Assembly (NCBI GenBank): GCA_033557465.1
Contig: CM066033.1
Span: 383,601,289 to 383,665,288 of the forward strand
DNA from: Ichthyophis bannanicus
Lineage: Eukaryota > Chordata > Amphibia > Gymnophiona > Ichthyophiidae
Length of the DNA stretch: 64,000 nt
Direction: 5' to 3'
Positions 1-10,082 of the stretch are shown one piece after another. The position numbers were made by a program, and so were the translations under genes. Below the pieces are notes generated by a model. That model saw only the letters and a list, made by a program, of their open reading frames with translations, ran no database searches and was not told the origin of the DNA. The first letter of the stretch is position 1, and the number at the start of each line of letters is the position of its first letter.

Positions 1-23
1 GTAATAAACTGAGAGCAATTTGG

Positions 24-638
24 TTATATGTGAGTAACTAGAAACAATTTAGGAAATAGATGCCAAGTAAGGAAATAGTATTCTACCTCATGTAAAACAT
101 CGTGTGGTGCATCATATTTGATCTGAAAGGGATGTCCTTCCTGAAATGGGTGAATATCATAAAGGTAGAGTACAGGAGGAGCCGAAGTGGTTGGAGGGGT
201 GGTAGATAAACAAGATACATCAAAAAAGAATGACGTCTCAGTGATGTGCTGTTGATTACTCAGAACCCATGTATAAGTTATTTTCCAGGTACCTTTGTTC
301 TGACAGGAAATATTGTACAAAATCAAGGCAGGAGGACCTAGAAAGTAATGTTCTGGAGGTGCCCTCAACTCTTGTGTCCTTTCTAGAGAAGTGGAAACTG
401 GTGGTGCCCATTGTACTTGAATGATGTTTAATGAATAGGACACTGGCTTGTCCTGTACGGAACAGAAACTCAAGATGACCAGATCCTTTCCTTCCGGGGA
501 AGGTGGGGGTATTTCTTGATAGTGATATACACCATCCGTGGAGTTAGCCCAACCAATCGTGCATATTCGGATGACAGTTCCTGTAATGAGACTTGGGTAG
601 AAGAGAGCCGATACAAGAACAACAGGAAACCGGGACAT
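24..638 (-). pseudogene. env: Env amino-terminal fragment of the retrovirus
   Basis: This is an open frame of 204 residues that begins with a hydrophobic leader of about 22 residues, fitting a signal peptide. It has at least two N-glycosylation sequons (near residues 32 and 108), several cysteines and a Thr/Pro-rich stretch near residue 150. It starts 245 bases past the end of the integrase remnant, where env is expected, so I read it as the surface part of a retroviral envelope. It ends at a TAA at 24-26, far short of a full envelope; no transmembrane subunit or furin site is visible before the window ends. No specific envelope family was recognised, so the name rests mainly on position and the secreted-glycoprotein look. 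Confidence 0.5.
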
Positions 639-883
639 AATAAAAGCTAACTCGTTTCACTCTACTAGGGGGTAAACTAGTGCTCCCCACTTATACTATG
701 CAACCACAGAAATATTGTTTACTATTTATTTACATAACTATTAGACACATGTCCAGTATATAGGACACATCAGCTATACAGCAGAAGTAAATAGTTACCA
801 TCCTCAAGTGACTTTTGTTCAGAAAGCAGCTGTCCGTGCTGTCTTCAGGTGGTACCTGAAAACAAAGACTGATAAAACACGTA

Positions 884-1299
884 TTACCCATATGGTTTCA
901 ACTGGGTGATGTGTTTCCAATACTGCTGGTTGTCGGGCATTAGGATCTGGTATAGGCTTGGGCCTAAGGTATCCATAACTAAGTACGGTCCCTCCCACTT
1001 TGCAGTTCCAAAGGGGAGGTTTGATCTAGGTGTCAGGTTATCACTTTACTCCCAACCTTGAGGGGCCTTAAATAGGAACCTTTTGCATGTACCTCCTGCA
1101 AATAATCTCTAGCTTTTTCTGTGTTAGCTAGCACAGTGGTCTGAATTTCTTTTAGATGTTCTTGCAGGGATTTCATCCACTCATTGGTAAGAATTATGGT
1201 CTGGTCTTCTGGAAGAAAAGGATGCAGCAGATTTTCCCACCGTGGCATTGGCCTTCCCATTAAGTTTTGTAGCAATAGCGACCATGCGTGTCTGCTCAT
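884..1299 (-). pseudogene. pol: Integrase carboxy-terminal remnant
   Basis: The 1299-1033 frame reads like the region after the integrase catalytic core: a Gly-Arg-Pro segment, a Trp-rich link, then helices with Leu-Gln repeats. In a second frame, from about 1045 down to a stop at 884, follow a Lys-Trp-Glu-Gly-Pro-Tyr segment and a closing His-Ile-x-x-Leu-Lys-Pro pattern, typical of the SH3-like integrase tail. A frame break lies near 1040. The zinc-binding domain and the DDE core are absent, because RNase H sequence abuts this tail at about 1300. It cannot act as an integrase. Confidence 0.7.
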
Positions 1300-1939
1300 A
1301 CCAGGGCCATATGAGGCCTACATGGCATGCTTCCTTGGCTAGTGAGTCTGCTAATGTGTTTCCTTTTACTAAAGGGCCTTTCTTCCTATGTGCCTTCACT
1401 TTAATTAAATGTACTCTCTGAAACTTCTCACTCAGTTCTTGTGCCATAGTCCACAGTGATGAATTTTTCACCATGGACCCATCTGTGGATTTAAATTTAT
1501 TTGCCAGCCACCAGGGTAACAGGGCAATGGCACTTTTAAAGACATAATCAGAATCTAAAATGATTTGTATCTCTGGGTGTGAATCCTGATATTGTTGCAT
1601 ACAAGCCACAAAAGCAGCCAGCTCACAGTACTGTGCTGATGCTGACCCACAGGAATACTGTCTCTGCAGTACCACTTGGTTATTTGGGTCCAATTGTACA
1701 ATTGCAAAACCTGCTAGTCACCTGCCTCCTTCACATTGGCTACTACCATCAATATATACTGTAGGAAGAAAAGGTGAAATTTTGTCTAGTCCCAGTTCCC
1801 TAAAGATCATGTGATTAGGGGCACTGGGTGAGGACTGACAGTCATGAGGTTGCCCCTCCAGCAAGATTCCAGCCACTTGCACGTTAGGTTCTTTCAACAA
1901 TTCAAACTTTACATTCTGTGCCTGCACATGAGAGTCCAC
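1181..1939 (-). pseudogene. pol: RT connection and RNase H region
   Basis: The 1939-1718 part carries the link to RNase H and ends in a Tyr-Ile-Asp-Gly-Ser motif, the first catalytic Asp. A TGA at 1718-1720 interrupts, then the same frame resumes to 1181 with a Cys-Glu-Leu-Ala segment (catalytic Glu), Asp-Ser-Asp-Tyr (catalytic Asp), and a His-Arg-Lys-Lys-Gly then Asn-x-Leu-Ala-Asp pattern (last His and Asp). This fits retroviral RNase H of the gamma/epsilon type, which degrades genomic RNA during reverse transcription. The last 40 or so residues (below 1310) run out of frame into integrase tail sequence, marking the deletion joint. Confidence 0.8.
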
Positions 1940-3143
1940 TGGACTATTCTCTCAGTCCTAATCTTGCTACATGCTAACTTTCCCTCTACAATGAATTTGA
2001 GTGGGGTGTGATGGCTGCATATGTATGTGGTTTGAGCATCAATGATGTATGTAAATTTCTGCATTGCAGCATAGGAAGCCAGTACATGTTTTTCACAGTT
2101 TCCCATTTTGAGTTCGGGAACTGTGGAACAGAAGGCAATAGGGCGATCTACTCCTCCTAGGCGTTGTGTTAGAGCTGCACCTATACTGTTCTCTCCAACT
2201 ACAGGGTACAGGAAAAAATGTTGTGTATGATCTGGGTGTGCAAGAACCAGAGCAGAAGTCAGAATGTGCTTTAATGTAGTTACAGCTTCTGTATGTTCTT
2301 CCTTCCAAACATAACCTTTACTTTTTAGCAGGGAATAAAGTGGAGCTGCCACTTCAGCATAGTTGTGCAGGAAGTCACGACAGAAACCAGTGAGCCCTAG
2401 AAAGGACTGGAGTGATTTCTGACTTGTAGGAAGTGGAAGTTTCCGTATCAGCTCTATCCTCTGAGAATCTACAGATTTACCATCCTCGCCAATTGTAACC
2501 CCTAAAAAGGAAACCTGTGATTTGCACAGTTGAGCCTTGGCAGGATTAACTTTAAGACCAGCTTGTAAGAGGGCTTTTAAAACTTCTCTTACATGATTCC
2601 AGTGTACAGCTTCATTCTCAGACTGAATCAGAATGTCATCTACATACTGAATTATATTAACTCTGCAAGACACTAGTGACAGGGCTTCCTGCATGTATTT
2701 ATGAAAGATTGATGGTGAATCTTTGCATACTGTTTATTCAGCCACTAAAAGGCTGTTTTGTACTGGCATTCAAGGGCCAGGGGCAGACTCCAAAACCCAT
2801 TGGATATGTCTAAAACAGAGAAAAATTTACATTTGGGATTCAGTTTAGAGATCATTTCCGGGTATGAGGCTACTAAGGGCACAACAGATTTTGAAACTTG
2901 ATTCAGGGCACGGAAGTCCATAGTGAGCCTGAAGGAACCCCCCGGTTTAACTATCGGCCAGGCTGGTGAATTACATGTGGAAGAAATAGGTCTGATCAGA
3001 CCCCTCTCCTCCAGTATCTTTACAATTTTAGTCACTGGCTCTATAGCTTGATGAGGTACTGGGTATTGTTTCTGTGGTGGAGAATCCTTGCCTTCCAACA
3101 GTACTTCTGTGTTCATGTTCCCACAATCTAACTTGTCCCACAA
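1909..3143 (-). pseudogene. pol: Reverse transcriptase
   Basis: The first part (3143-2745) holds the fingers and palm start: a Pro-Gln-Lys-Gln-Tyr-Pro segment, an Asn-Ser-Pro-x-Trp-Pro motif, Asp-Phe-Arg-x-Leu-Asn and Val-Leu-Asp-Ile-Ser with the first catalytic Asp. The second part (2694-1909) holds Tyr-Val-Asp-Asp, the active-site pair, then Phe-Leu-Gly and the thumb. The two are in different frames, with a shift between 2745 and 2694, and the join to protease is also frame-broken. The full set of RT blocks is present in order, so the call is firm, but no single frame encodes an active enzyme. Confidence 0.88.
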
Positions 3144-3736
3144 TCAACCACCTCTGAGGGAATTACACACAGCTCATACTGCTGAGCTGCCTTGGTGCAC
3201 TGCATTGCTAACTGCATGGGAATGACTTCATGCACTAAAGTTTTAGAAGCACTTGAAGTTCCTGTATACTGCCACAATTTAAGATTCGCCATATCCACCA
3301 CCAGATTTAACTGGTTGAGAACGTCAATTCCAATTATTTCTTTTGGTGTGTTCACTATAGTGGAGGCAATGATTTCCAACATTTCATTGTTTTGTTCCCT
3401 GTGCACCGGGATACCCCATTTAACTGGAATAGCCACACACTGGGAAGCTGTGTCATTAATTCCTTGAATTTTATAAATTTCCATATTTTCCTGATTTGCA
3501 GTGGGAGAAGCTCTGTTTGTAAAACTAATTCCAGCCCCGGTGTCAATCAAAGCTAGTTTATCCTGACCCCCTAATCTGCTGATAACATTGGGACGTCCAC
3601 AAGAGTCCAGTATCAAGGATGTTACAAGCCTTAAACTGTATTCTGGGCCTGTATCCGTTTCATCATCCAGAGGCTCTGGAATCGAGTCCTCTGCTGAGGG
3701 AACGGAGGCAGGCTGAGCTATGAAGGCTTGAGACAT
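3128..3736 (-). CDS. pro: Retroviral aspartic protease (in frame with gag)
   Basis: This open frame carries Leu-Ile-Asp-Thr-Gly-Ala, the aspartic protease active site, near residue 65, and a later Ile-Ile-Gly-Ile-Asp-Val-Leu segment near residue 138 matching the second conserved block of retropepsins. Such proteases work as dimers to cut Gag and Pol. It lies in the same frame as gag, which ends in TAG at 3770-3772; the codons between are open, so readthrough of that stop would give Gag-Pro. The end is altered by a 17-bp period direct repeat that shifts the frame just before RT. The chain is longer than a bare protease, so it includes linker on both sides. Confidence 0.8.
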   Translation of the reverse strand: MSQAFIAQPASVPSAEDSIPEPLDDETDTGPEYSLRLVTSLILDSCGRPNVISRLGGQDKLALIDTGAGISFTNRASPTANQENMEIYKIQGINDTASQCVAIPVKWGIPVHREQNNEMLEIIASTIVNTPKEIIGIDVLNQLNLVVDMANLKLWQYTGTSSASKTLVHEVIPMQLAMQCTKAAQQYELCVIPSEVVDCGTS

Positions 3737-3769
3737 TTTGATATCTGAACCCAGAAGGTCAGGACACCA

Positions 3770-5308
3770 CTATGCACTAGCCTTGTGTTTGTCCTGAGCT
3801 GCTTGTAAGTCCTGTTTTAATTTATCTAGTTCTACCTGCAGTATGTTTTTGTCCTGTTCCCATTTAATTTTCTCCTTTACTAATCCATCTATCTGTGCTT
3901 TGAGCTCTTGAAAGGGAATGTAACCTGAGGAATTTCTAAAAGTGCCTCTGCCTTGTCCTCTCCAAGGTGTGTGTCCTCTGTATCCTTTGTCTGTGTTTCT
4001 TGTGTATTGAGAGGATCCCTCAGCTTGCCACTTCCATGCTTCTGATACTGTTATGACCTGCGAGGGCTGGGTCTTCCAAACAGACCCAATTCTGAGCATT
4101 AAAGTATCGAAAGGGGTTGCTTTAGGGTCTTCCGAAAATAACCGAAGGCATTTTGTAATCTCAGGGTATAGTAATTCTAATAAAAATGCCTTATGCGTAC
4201 TCTCCCCATAATCTTCTACATTGGGCCAGGACTCCTGCTCATTAAGAACTGCATTTAAAATCCAGGCTCTATATGCAAACTGTTCCAGTGTATCGTTTGG
4301 TAGAGGTGAAATAATTTTAAATACTTGCATTGGAGAACAGTGAAATAGTTTTTCAATACCCCTTTTAACCAACTGGTATGGGTGAGTGAGAGAGCCAAAT
4401 TTATAATAGTGTGGCCCCAGAGCTAAATGCATAAGTCTATCAAAGTCTGATTGTTTCCTTCTGTATTTCCCTAGACCCCAGTGAATCAGAATATCAGTGG
4501 CCCATTTGCACCATTCATTTACATTAAAAGGTATAGGGCCAGCTTTCTCAACTATCCTTTCAGTGTCCCTATCTTTTAATGAGTCCTGCAGCATCACTTT
4601 AACTGGTGCTCTGAGTTCGGTACTGGGTGCTGAGTCTGAGTCGTCAGAATTATCCTCCTGACACAGGTCCTGGTTATTGCTCTGTTCTGGCTGAGATAAA
4701 CTATTAGGATTTTCTTCCTCTGTACTGTCTGATTCATCTTTATTTTTCCCATTCCTAGAAGGCACACATTGGATTGGATTGAAGCCTGCTTATACATACT
4801 TCTGTGTTCTTTTGTTTCTCAATAGCTTGGATGCATGGCTTATAGGGTGTGTCATAGGCAGGGGGGCTGAGGGAGAAATGGTTGTTGGCCAGGGCTTATA
4901 TTTCTTTTGTCTTTCAGAGGCCAATTCATCCTTAACGTGCCTCAGTTCAAGTTTAAGTGCTTCTAATTGCTCACTAACAGTTATAAAGGAGTTTGTGGCT
5001 TGTATCACCTGAGCACGTTGCATGGAAATGCAAATTTGTGCCTCCTCCAGGTCTTTGGTTAATTGTGTACACTGAGTAGTCAGTTCAGTATTGTCCTGTT
5101 TCATGCTAATGAGCCCCCTGCACATGCCTTGGATAAAAAGGCATTTTCTTTTATTTGTTTTCTTTTTGAATTCTTGATAATGGTTTAACATTTGTCTTTG
5201 AATATTATACCATGATGCCTCAGGGAATTCCCCTTCAAAGGGACCACCTTTTCTCTTACAGTATGTCAGTACCAATTCTTTCAGTTCCTTAAAATCAAAG
5301 ACATCCAT
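3770..5308 (-). pseudogene. gag: Gag, one in-frame stop, coiled-coil rich, no zinc knuckle seen
   Basis: The frame opens at an ATG at 5308 and runs to TAG at 3770-3772, broken only by a TAA at 4790-4792, giving roughly 510 codons. The first half (matrix-like) has a long heptad-rich stretch over about residues 75-145. The middle has an acidic Ser-rich linker, then a Trp-rich helical region and a block near 4150-4290 that could be the capsid major homology region. Near 3920-4010 is a short Gly/Arg-rich segment, followed by a second heptad-rich tail. I see no Cys-x2-Cys-x4-His-x4-Cys knuckle, which most orthoretroviral nucleocapsids carry. Assignment to gag is by position upstream of protease and these features. 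Confidence 0.78.
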
Positions 5309-6046
5309 ATTTGAGACTACAGAAGGACTGTAATTGGTACCGGGGTCTACACTTATTATGTGCTTATTGTGGTTATTTTGCTTTATGCGACTATCTCAAT
5401 GTGCAACCTTGCAAAGAGGAATGCTGAATTTTATGAAGACATGGGACTTAGAATTATAGTTGGAATGACATAAATTTTATGGGTGTTCAGTACAGAGTAT
5501 TGGCATCAAGACCATGCCTTAAAATTATACCTGAATAAAAAGTGCTTACCAACCTTTAACAGGGTGGAATTTTATGGTGAACTTATATTCAATGAAGGAC
5601 TGTTTCATTGTGTACCACTTCCCAAACAAAGCTGGACTATCACTCTGTCTTTTCTTAGCCACTCAAATACTCTAGAAAAATCTGTGCCTTGTACTGAACC
5701 TTTGCAAGCTTATATATAAAAATAAGAAAATTGCAAGCCACCCTATGTAATGTCACTAGGTGTAGGTAATATTAAAATCCAGGATTATTACAGAGCCTTT
5801 TGACAATGAAAATTTCACCTTGTCTAAACCCACAAAACAAAGGTATCACTGGAATATTTCACTAAATAGTGGCACTCTGTCTGTCTACAGAGTCTTTTCA
5901 CTAACGTCTCATCCAGCCTGTAACCCAAAATTGTAAATTGTAAATGGTCACAAGGGCTTTTGATTTTCCTATCGCACCCTGTCTGAAATCTACTTTAATG
6001 TATCAAACAAAATCATTACTTACCCAACTGGAGATCCGCTGCAAAA
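5309..6046 (-). other. Retroviral leader between primer site and gag
   Basis: About 740 bases between the primer site and the gag ATG. It is AT-rich with no long frame in the element's sense. A packaging signal and splice donor would be expected here, but I could not pin either down. An opposite-strand frame at 5483-5719 has no recognisable content. Confidence 0.55.
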
Positions 6047-6062
6047 CTGAGACGAGCCCCCA
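6047..6062 (-). other. Primer-binding site, tRNA-Pro-like
   Basis: On the minus strand these bases read TGGGGGCTCGTCTCAG. The first 12 match the well-known tRNA-Pro site of murine leukaemia-type viruses; the rest differ. It sits five bases inside a TG/CA-type LTR end, as expected for the start of minus-strand DNA synthesis. Confidence 0.75.
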
Positions 6063-6067
6063 TAAAA

Positions 6068-6670
6068 TGTAACCTTTCGCCGCTTCCTACATTCGGTTAC
6101 TCTCCTGTTGGTCCTGGGTCCACTTCGCAGAGGCAGTAGGGTTTGTAGCACAACAAGACAACCAAACTAGTGTGGTTTGAAAAAAAAAAGGTTTTTATAT
6201 AGAAATAGACCTCTTACATGGGTACAGAACAGAGGTATATAGTGGTTACCGAGCTGCTTCCATGTATATCAATGACTCGATGTGTGTGCCTAGGTGTGTG
6301 AGAGAGAGAGAGAGAGAAAAAAGGGGGGGGGGGGGTAAAGAGAAGTGTGTGTCAGAGTCTCATAGTAAGAAGTGTCCGATGAATAGGAAGAGAGAGAGTA
6401 TTTTTGTCCTTCTCTGTATTTATAGTGAAGTTCTCCTTCTCCAGCACCTCCCTTTGTCATACTTTGGTCTGTTTGAGGTCTGTTATCACCTGATTAGCAA
6501 GGAGGGGCTGTTGTCCTGCAGACTAATCTCATCAGGCATGCTAAGCCCATGAAGTCTGGAGATGTCCTATCTGACATCACCAGGGTGTCAGAGCTGTCTG
6601 CAGGCCAAGGTCTGGGAAAAGCCATGAAACCTATGCTAGGCATAATGTCATGCTGTATGCTGACACCACC
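6068..6670 (-). repeat. 5' LTR of the endogenous retrovirus (outer edge approximate)
   Basis: The inner end is set by the CA (plus-strand tg at 6068-6069) next to the primer site. On the minus strand there are two TATA-like boxes, TATAAATACAGAG near 6412-6424 and TATATAAAAACC near 6190-6201; either could start the R region. A purine run and a G homopolymer lie in the middle. The outer end cannot be fixed without the partner LTR: TGTCA starts near 6664 or 6700 are both possible. Confidence 0.55.
6296..6335. repeat. (AG)n microsatellite and G homopolymer
   Basis: A simple run of AG, then A, then about a dozen G inside the LTR. It explains the apparent open frame across this spot and is likely length-variable. 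Confidence 0.9.
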
Positions 6671-7167
6671 CTTTTTCGCATAAAAACATAGGGCCTGACA
6701 TTTAAACTCCATGTCTGGCATTTTTTAAAGTGCCAACTGCAGTGTTTAAAAATGGAATTAAATAGTCAGTGCCCAGAATCCAGATAGTGGAGAAATCAAA
6801 TATTTAGTGACCGAGGCCGATACTGTTCACATAGTGGTGATATCTACTCAAGATCAAGATGATACAACTGTATAAAGTTAGGTCTGTTTTTTTGTGTGGT
6901 CTAATTTTATGCAGTTTATTACCTGGCTAGTAGCCTGAAAATATCTCCTCTAACCAGATAGATCCCAGTTTTGCCTATGGACTCTTCTCCCCCGCCCCCG
7001 CCCCCCCCCCCCCCGGCACTATCTGGATAGTGCTGAGGCAACCAGATGCTATTCAGCAGCACTATCCAGATGGTATTGCTGAATATTGCGTTGACTTTCA
7101 CTTATCTGCTTCACAGGTCCTACTAGCTAGATGAGTGCTTTCGAATATTGGCCCAATAGAAACCGAG
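6671..7167. other. Unassigned stretch with C homopolymer
   Basis: No coding sequence or known repeat was recognised. It contains a C-rich run with about 26 bases (6988-7014). AT-rich sequence lies on either side. Confidence 0.5.
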
Positions 7168-7500
7168 CAGATAACATTTATTTAATACTTGTTATACCGC
7201 CTTTCAATGCAACACATAATCAAACTCTGGAATTCATTGTTGGAGGATGTAGTAAAAACTATTAGTGTAGCTGTGTTTAAAAGAGGTTTAGACAGGTTCC
7301 TGGACAAAAAGTCCATATAAACCATTAGACTGGGGGAATCCACTACTTGCTCCTGGGATAAGCAGCATGGAATCTATATACTTTTTGGGAACCTGACAGG
7401 TATTTCTGACCTGGATTGGCTACTGTTGGAAACAGGATACTGGGCTTGATGGGCCTTTCGGTGTGACCCAGTATGGCATATCTGATGATCTTATGTTCTT
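7168..7500 (+). mobile_element. CR1 3'-end fragment, next to a short L2-like tail
   Basis: From about 7211 the plus strand encodes the last part of a CR1 ORF2 (a Lys-Leu-Trp-Asn-like motif followed by Lys-Arg-Gly-Leu-Asp-Arg-Phe), then the CR1 3' untranslated end that closes with TTATGTTCTT at about 7495. The same end is found on six other copies here. The 40 bases before it resemble the (ATTT)n plus TATACCGC end of the L2 at 36568, in minus orientation, so an older L2 tail may have been the target. Confidence 0.72.
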
Positions 7501-7584
7501 ATGAAATGGATGCTGAGAGGGGCTGCCATGGTATTTAGACTAGAAGGGACTGGACAGTGGGGAAGGAGGGGGACTGGAAGGGAA

Positions 7585-9520
7585 TAAGAACATAACATAA
7601 CATAAGATATGCCATACTGGGTCAGACCAAGGTCCATCAAGCCCAGTATCCTGTTTCCAACAGTGGCCAATCTAGGTCATACGTACCTAGCAGTTTCCCC
7701 AAAAGACACAGGTTCCACAATGCTTGTACTGGGTCAAGCATTGATATCCTGGGTCCCTTCTTAATAATGGTTTATGGACCTTTCCTCCAGGAACTTGTCC
7801 AAACCTTTTTTGAACCCAGCTACACTAACAGCCTTTACTACATCCTCCGGTAACAAATTCCAGAGTTTGATTACACGTTGAGTGAAAAAATATTTTCTTT
7901 TATCAGTCTTAAATAGTTTACCCTGTAGCTTCATTGCATGTCCCCATGTCTTTCTATATTCTGATAACGTAAACAGTTGATCTACGTTTACCCGTTCCAC
8001 TCCGTTCATTAATTTATAGACTTCTATCATATCTCCCCTCAGCCGTCTCTTTTCCAGGTTAAAGAGCCCTAACCTTTTTAGCCTTTCTTCATAGGAGTAT
8101 CCTTCCATCCCCTTTACCATTTTAGTGGTTCTTCTCTGAACCTTTTCTAATAACGCTATATCCTTTTTAAGATACGGTGACCAGAATTGCACACAATATT
8201 CAAGGTGCGGTCTCAGCATGGAATGGTATAGAGGCATTATAATATCTCTTGTTTTATTTTCCATTCCTTTCCTTATGATACCTAGCATTCTATTTGCTCT
8301 CTTGGCTGCCGCTACACACTGGGCCGAGGGTTTTAACATGTTATCCACAATGACACCTAAATCTTTTTCCTGGGTGGTGGTTCCTAATGTGGAACCTTGC
8401 ATCGTGTAACCATAATTTGGGTTGTTCTTCCCTAGGTGCATAACTTTGCACTTGTCCACATTAAATTTCATCTGCCATTTTGATGCCCAGTCTTCCAATT
8501 TATCAAGATCCTCTTGCAATTTTCCGCAATCCTCTTGGGTTTTAACAACTTTAAATAGTTTTGTGTCATGTGCAAATTTGATAACCTCACTCGTTATTCC
8601 ACTTTCCAGGTCATTTATGAATATGTCAAAAAGCAGCGGGCCCAGCACAGATCCCTGGGGTACATCACTATTCACCTTTCTCCATTGGGAAAATTGGCCA
8701 TTTAGCCCAACCCTCTGCTTTCTATCTTTTAACCAGTTCTTGATCCACAGTAGTACACTGCCTCCTATCCCATGACTCTTTAGTTTTGCCAAAAGTCTCT
8801 GATGAGGGACCTTGTCAAAGGCTTTCTGAAAGTCTAGATGCACTATATCAACCGACTGACCTTTGTCCACCTGTTTATTCACACTTTCAAAAAAACATAA
8901 CAGATTAGTAAGACAAGATCTTCCTTGTCTAAAGCCATGTTGGCTGTCTCCCATTAGGCCATGACTATCTACATGCTGAGTAATTTTATTCTTTATGATG
9001 GTTTCTACCATTTTTCCCGGTACTGACGTGAGGCTCACCGGTCTGTAGTTTCCCGGATCACCCCTCGAACCTTTTTAAAAATTGGTGTTACATTGGCGAT
9101 CCACCAATCTTCAGGTATTAGAGATGATTTTAATGATAGTTCACAAATTACTAATAGCAGGTCTGCAATCTCATATTTCAGTTCTTTCAACACCCTTGGA
9201 TGTTGAAACACCATCTGGCCCAGGTGATTTGCGACTCTTCAGTTTATCTAATAGTTGTAATACATCTTCCCAATGTATCGATATTTCCTTCAATTCTTCT
9301 GCACCTTTAAATACCACTTCAGTCATGGGTAACATCCCTACATCTTCCTCAGTAAAGACCGAAGCAAAGAATTCATTCAGTCTCTCCGCTATCACCTTGT
9401 CGCCTCTTAGTGCCCCTTTAACGCCTCTATCATCTAATGGTCCAACTGACTCTCTCACAGGTTTTTTGCTACGAACGTACTTGAAAAAAATCTTTATTTC
9501 GCGTTTTTGCTTCCGCATGT
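7585..9520 (-). mobile_element. CR1 LINE, 5'-truncated
   Basis: The 3' end at 7585 shows the family's ending with extra TTATG units. The body covers the full RT part of ORF2 and a little upstream linker, then stops near 9520 before any endonuclease. CR1 copies are usually cut short at the 5' end during target-primed reverse transcription, which fits. No target duplication is evident, also usual for CR1. Confidence 0.88.
7761..9518 (-). pseudogene. CR1 ORF2, reverse transcriptase part, active-site mutant
   Basis: The main frame (9038-7761, 425 residues) starts at RT block 2 and has Ser-Gln-His-Gly-Phe-Arg, Leu-Asp-Phe-Gln-Lys-Ala-Phe-Asp (first catalytic Asp), Pro-Gln-Gly-Ser-Val-Leu-Gly-Pro, and then Phe-Ala-His-Asp where Phe-Ala-Asp-Asp is expected, at about 8570. 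The tail matches the conserved CR1 end with Arg-Arg-Leu-Arg-Gly-Asp and Leu-Trp-Asn-Leu-Leu-Pro. An upstream piece (9518-9171) is in another frame and carries the Ser-Pro-Gly-Pro-Asp-Gly motif that precedes RT. The Asp to His change alone would abolish polymerase activity. Confidence 0.88.
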
Positions 9521-9881
9521 AGTCATGGTAGTCATGTGAATGTAAGTTGACATTGGAAGGTACTGGGAGGGAGGACTGGAAAGGGGCTGATACTGGGAAG
9601 GGTTATTGGGACTGAAAATAGGCTGTTGGAAAGAGGTGAAGAAAACAAAAGAAGAGATAAGAAATGGCAGATGAACCATAGACCATAGAAAAAGAGCTAA
9701 GAGAAGACAGGAAAGCAGAAGCCTCAGACCGGGACCAGCATGATCAGAGAATAAAATGGTGGGACAACAAAGGTAGAAAAAATAAGTTTACTTCATTTTA
9801 GTGATTGGACTTTGTGTTATCTTTATATTTTATACTGCATATTTATCTGATGTTGCACTGCTTGAAGAGTCTGGCTTCTTG
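9521..9881. other. Unassigned flank with purine-rich repeats
   Basis: GA-rich degenerate units such as ggactggaaggg occur here and also just left of the CR1 at 7540-7580, so the CR1 seems to have landed in a simple-sequence-like block. No gene was seen. Confidence 0.45.
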
Positions 9882-9894
9882 GGGTTTCAGTTTA
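9882..9894. repeat. Target-site duplication of L1-A, 3' side
   Basis: GGGTTTCAGTTTA, identical to 15866-15878 on the far side of the element. The bases just outside and inside differ, so 13 bp is the exact length. Confidence 0.93.
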
Positions 9895-10082
9895 GGAAAA
9901 TCATTTTTATTGGGTATACATACAACTTCTCGTCTGTACAATTGAAGACATAACATCAATACCAATTCAAACCCCCACCCCAACCCTCCAAAACAATCAA
10001 GCAGCATAGGTCTAATCTCTAATCAAACTGAGATGAGGTAGACGTTAGGCCTACCCAAAGATGAGCCACATTAAATGCACAA

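Larger units (their letters stand above)
1..6670 (-). mobile_element. Endogenous retrovirus, 5' LTR to start of env, defective
   Basis: Read on the minus strand, the order is LTR, primer-binding site, gag, protease, reverse transcriptase, RNase H, integrase remnant and env, as in a simple retrovirus. The element leaves the window at base 1, so the rest of env and the 3' LTR are not seen. Gag and protease share one reading frame across a TAG stop, the arrangement known from gamma- and epsilonretroviruses. The primer site resembles that for tRNA-Pro. I infer an epsilon/gamma-like amphibian or fish-type provirus. It is dead: there are in-frame stops in gag and the RNase H link, frame breaks around RT, and the integrase core is missing. 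The outer LTR edge near 6670 is approximate. Confidence 0.85.

Noticed and set aside
3770..3772. Sec or other recoding at the gag end
   Set aside because: The codon is TAG followed by open codons into protease; ordinary readthrough known for retroviruses is enough.
5483..5719. Accessory gene in the retroviral leader
   Set aside because: The frame is on the strand opposite the provirus and has no recognisable content; nothing supports an accessory gene.
6262..6552. 96-codon frame with an Arg/Glu run
   Set aside because: Arises from the (AG)n microsatellite in the LTR and runs against the element's sense.
8422..8775. Plus-strand frames over CR1 and similar ones at 8218, 21314 and 33931
   Set aside because: Antisense shadows repeated in each CR1 copy; the minus frames match CR1 ORF2.
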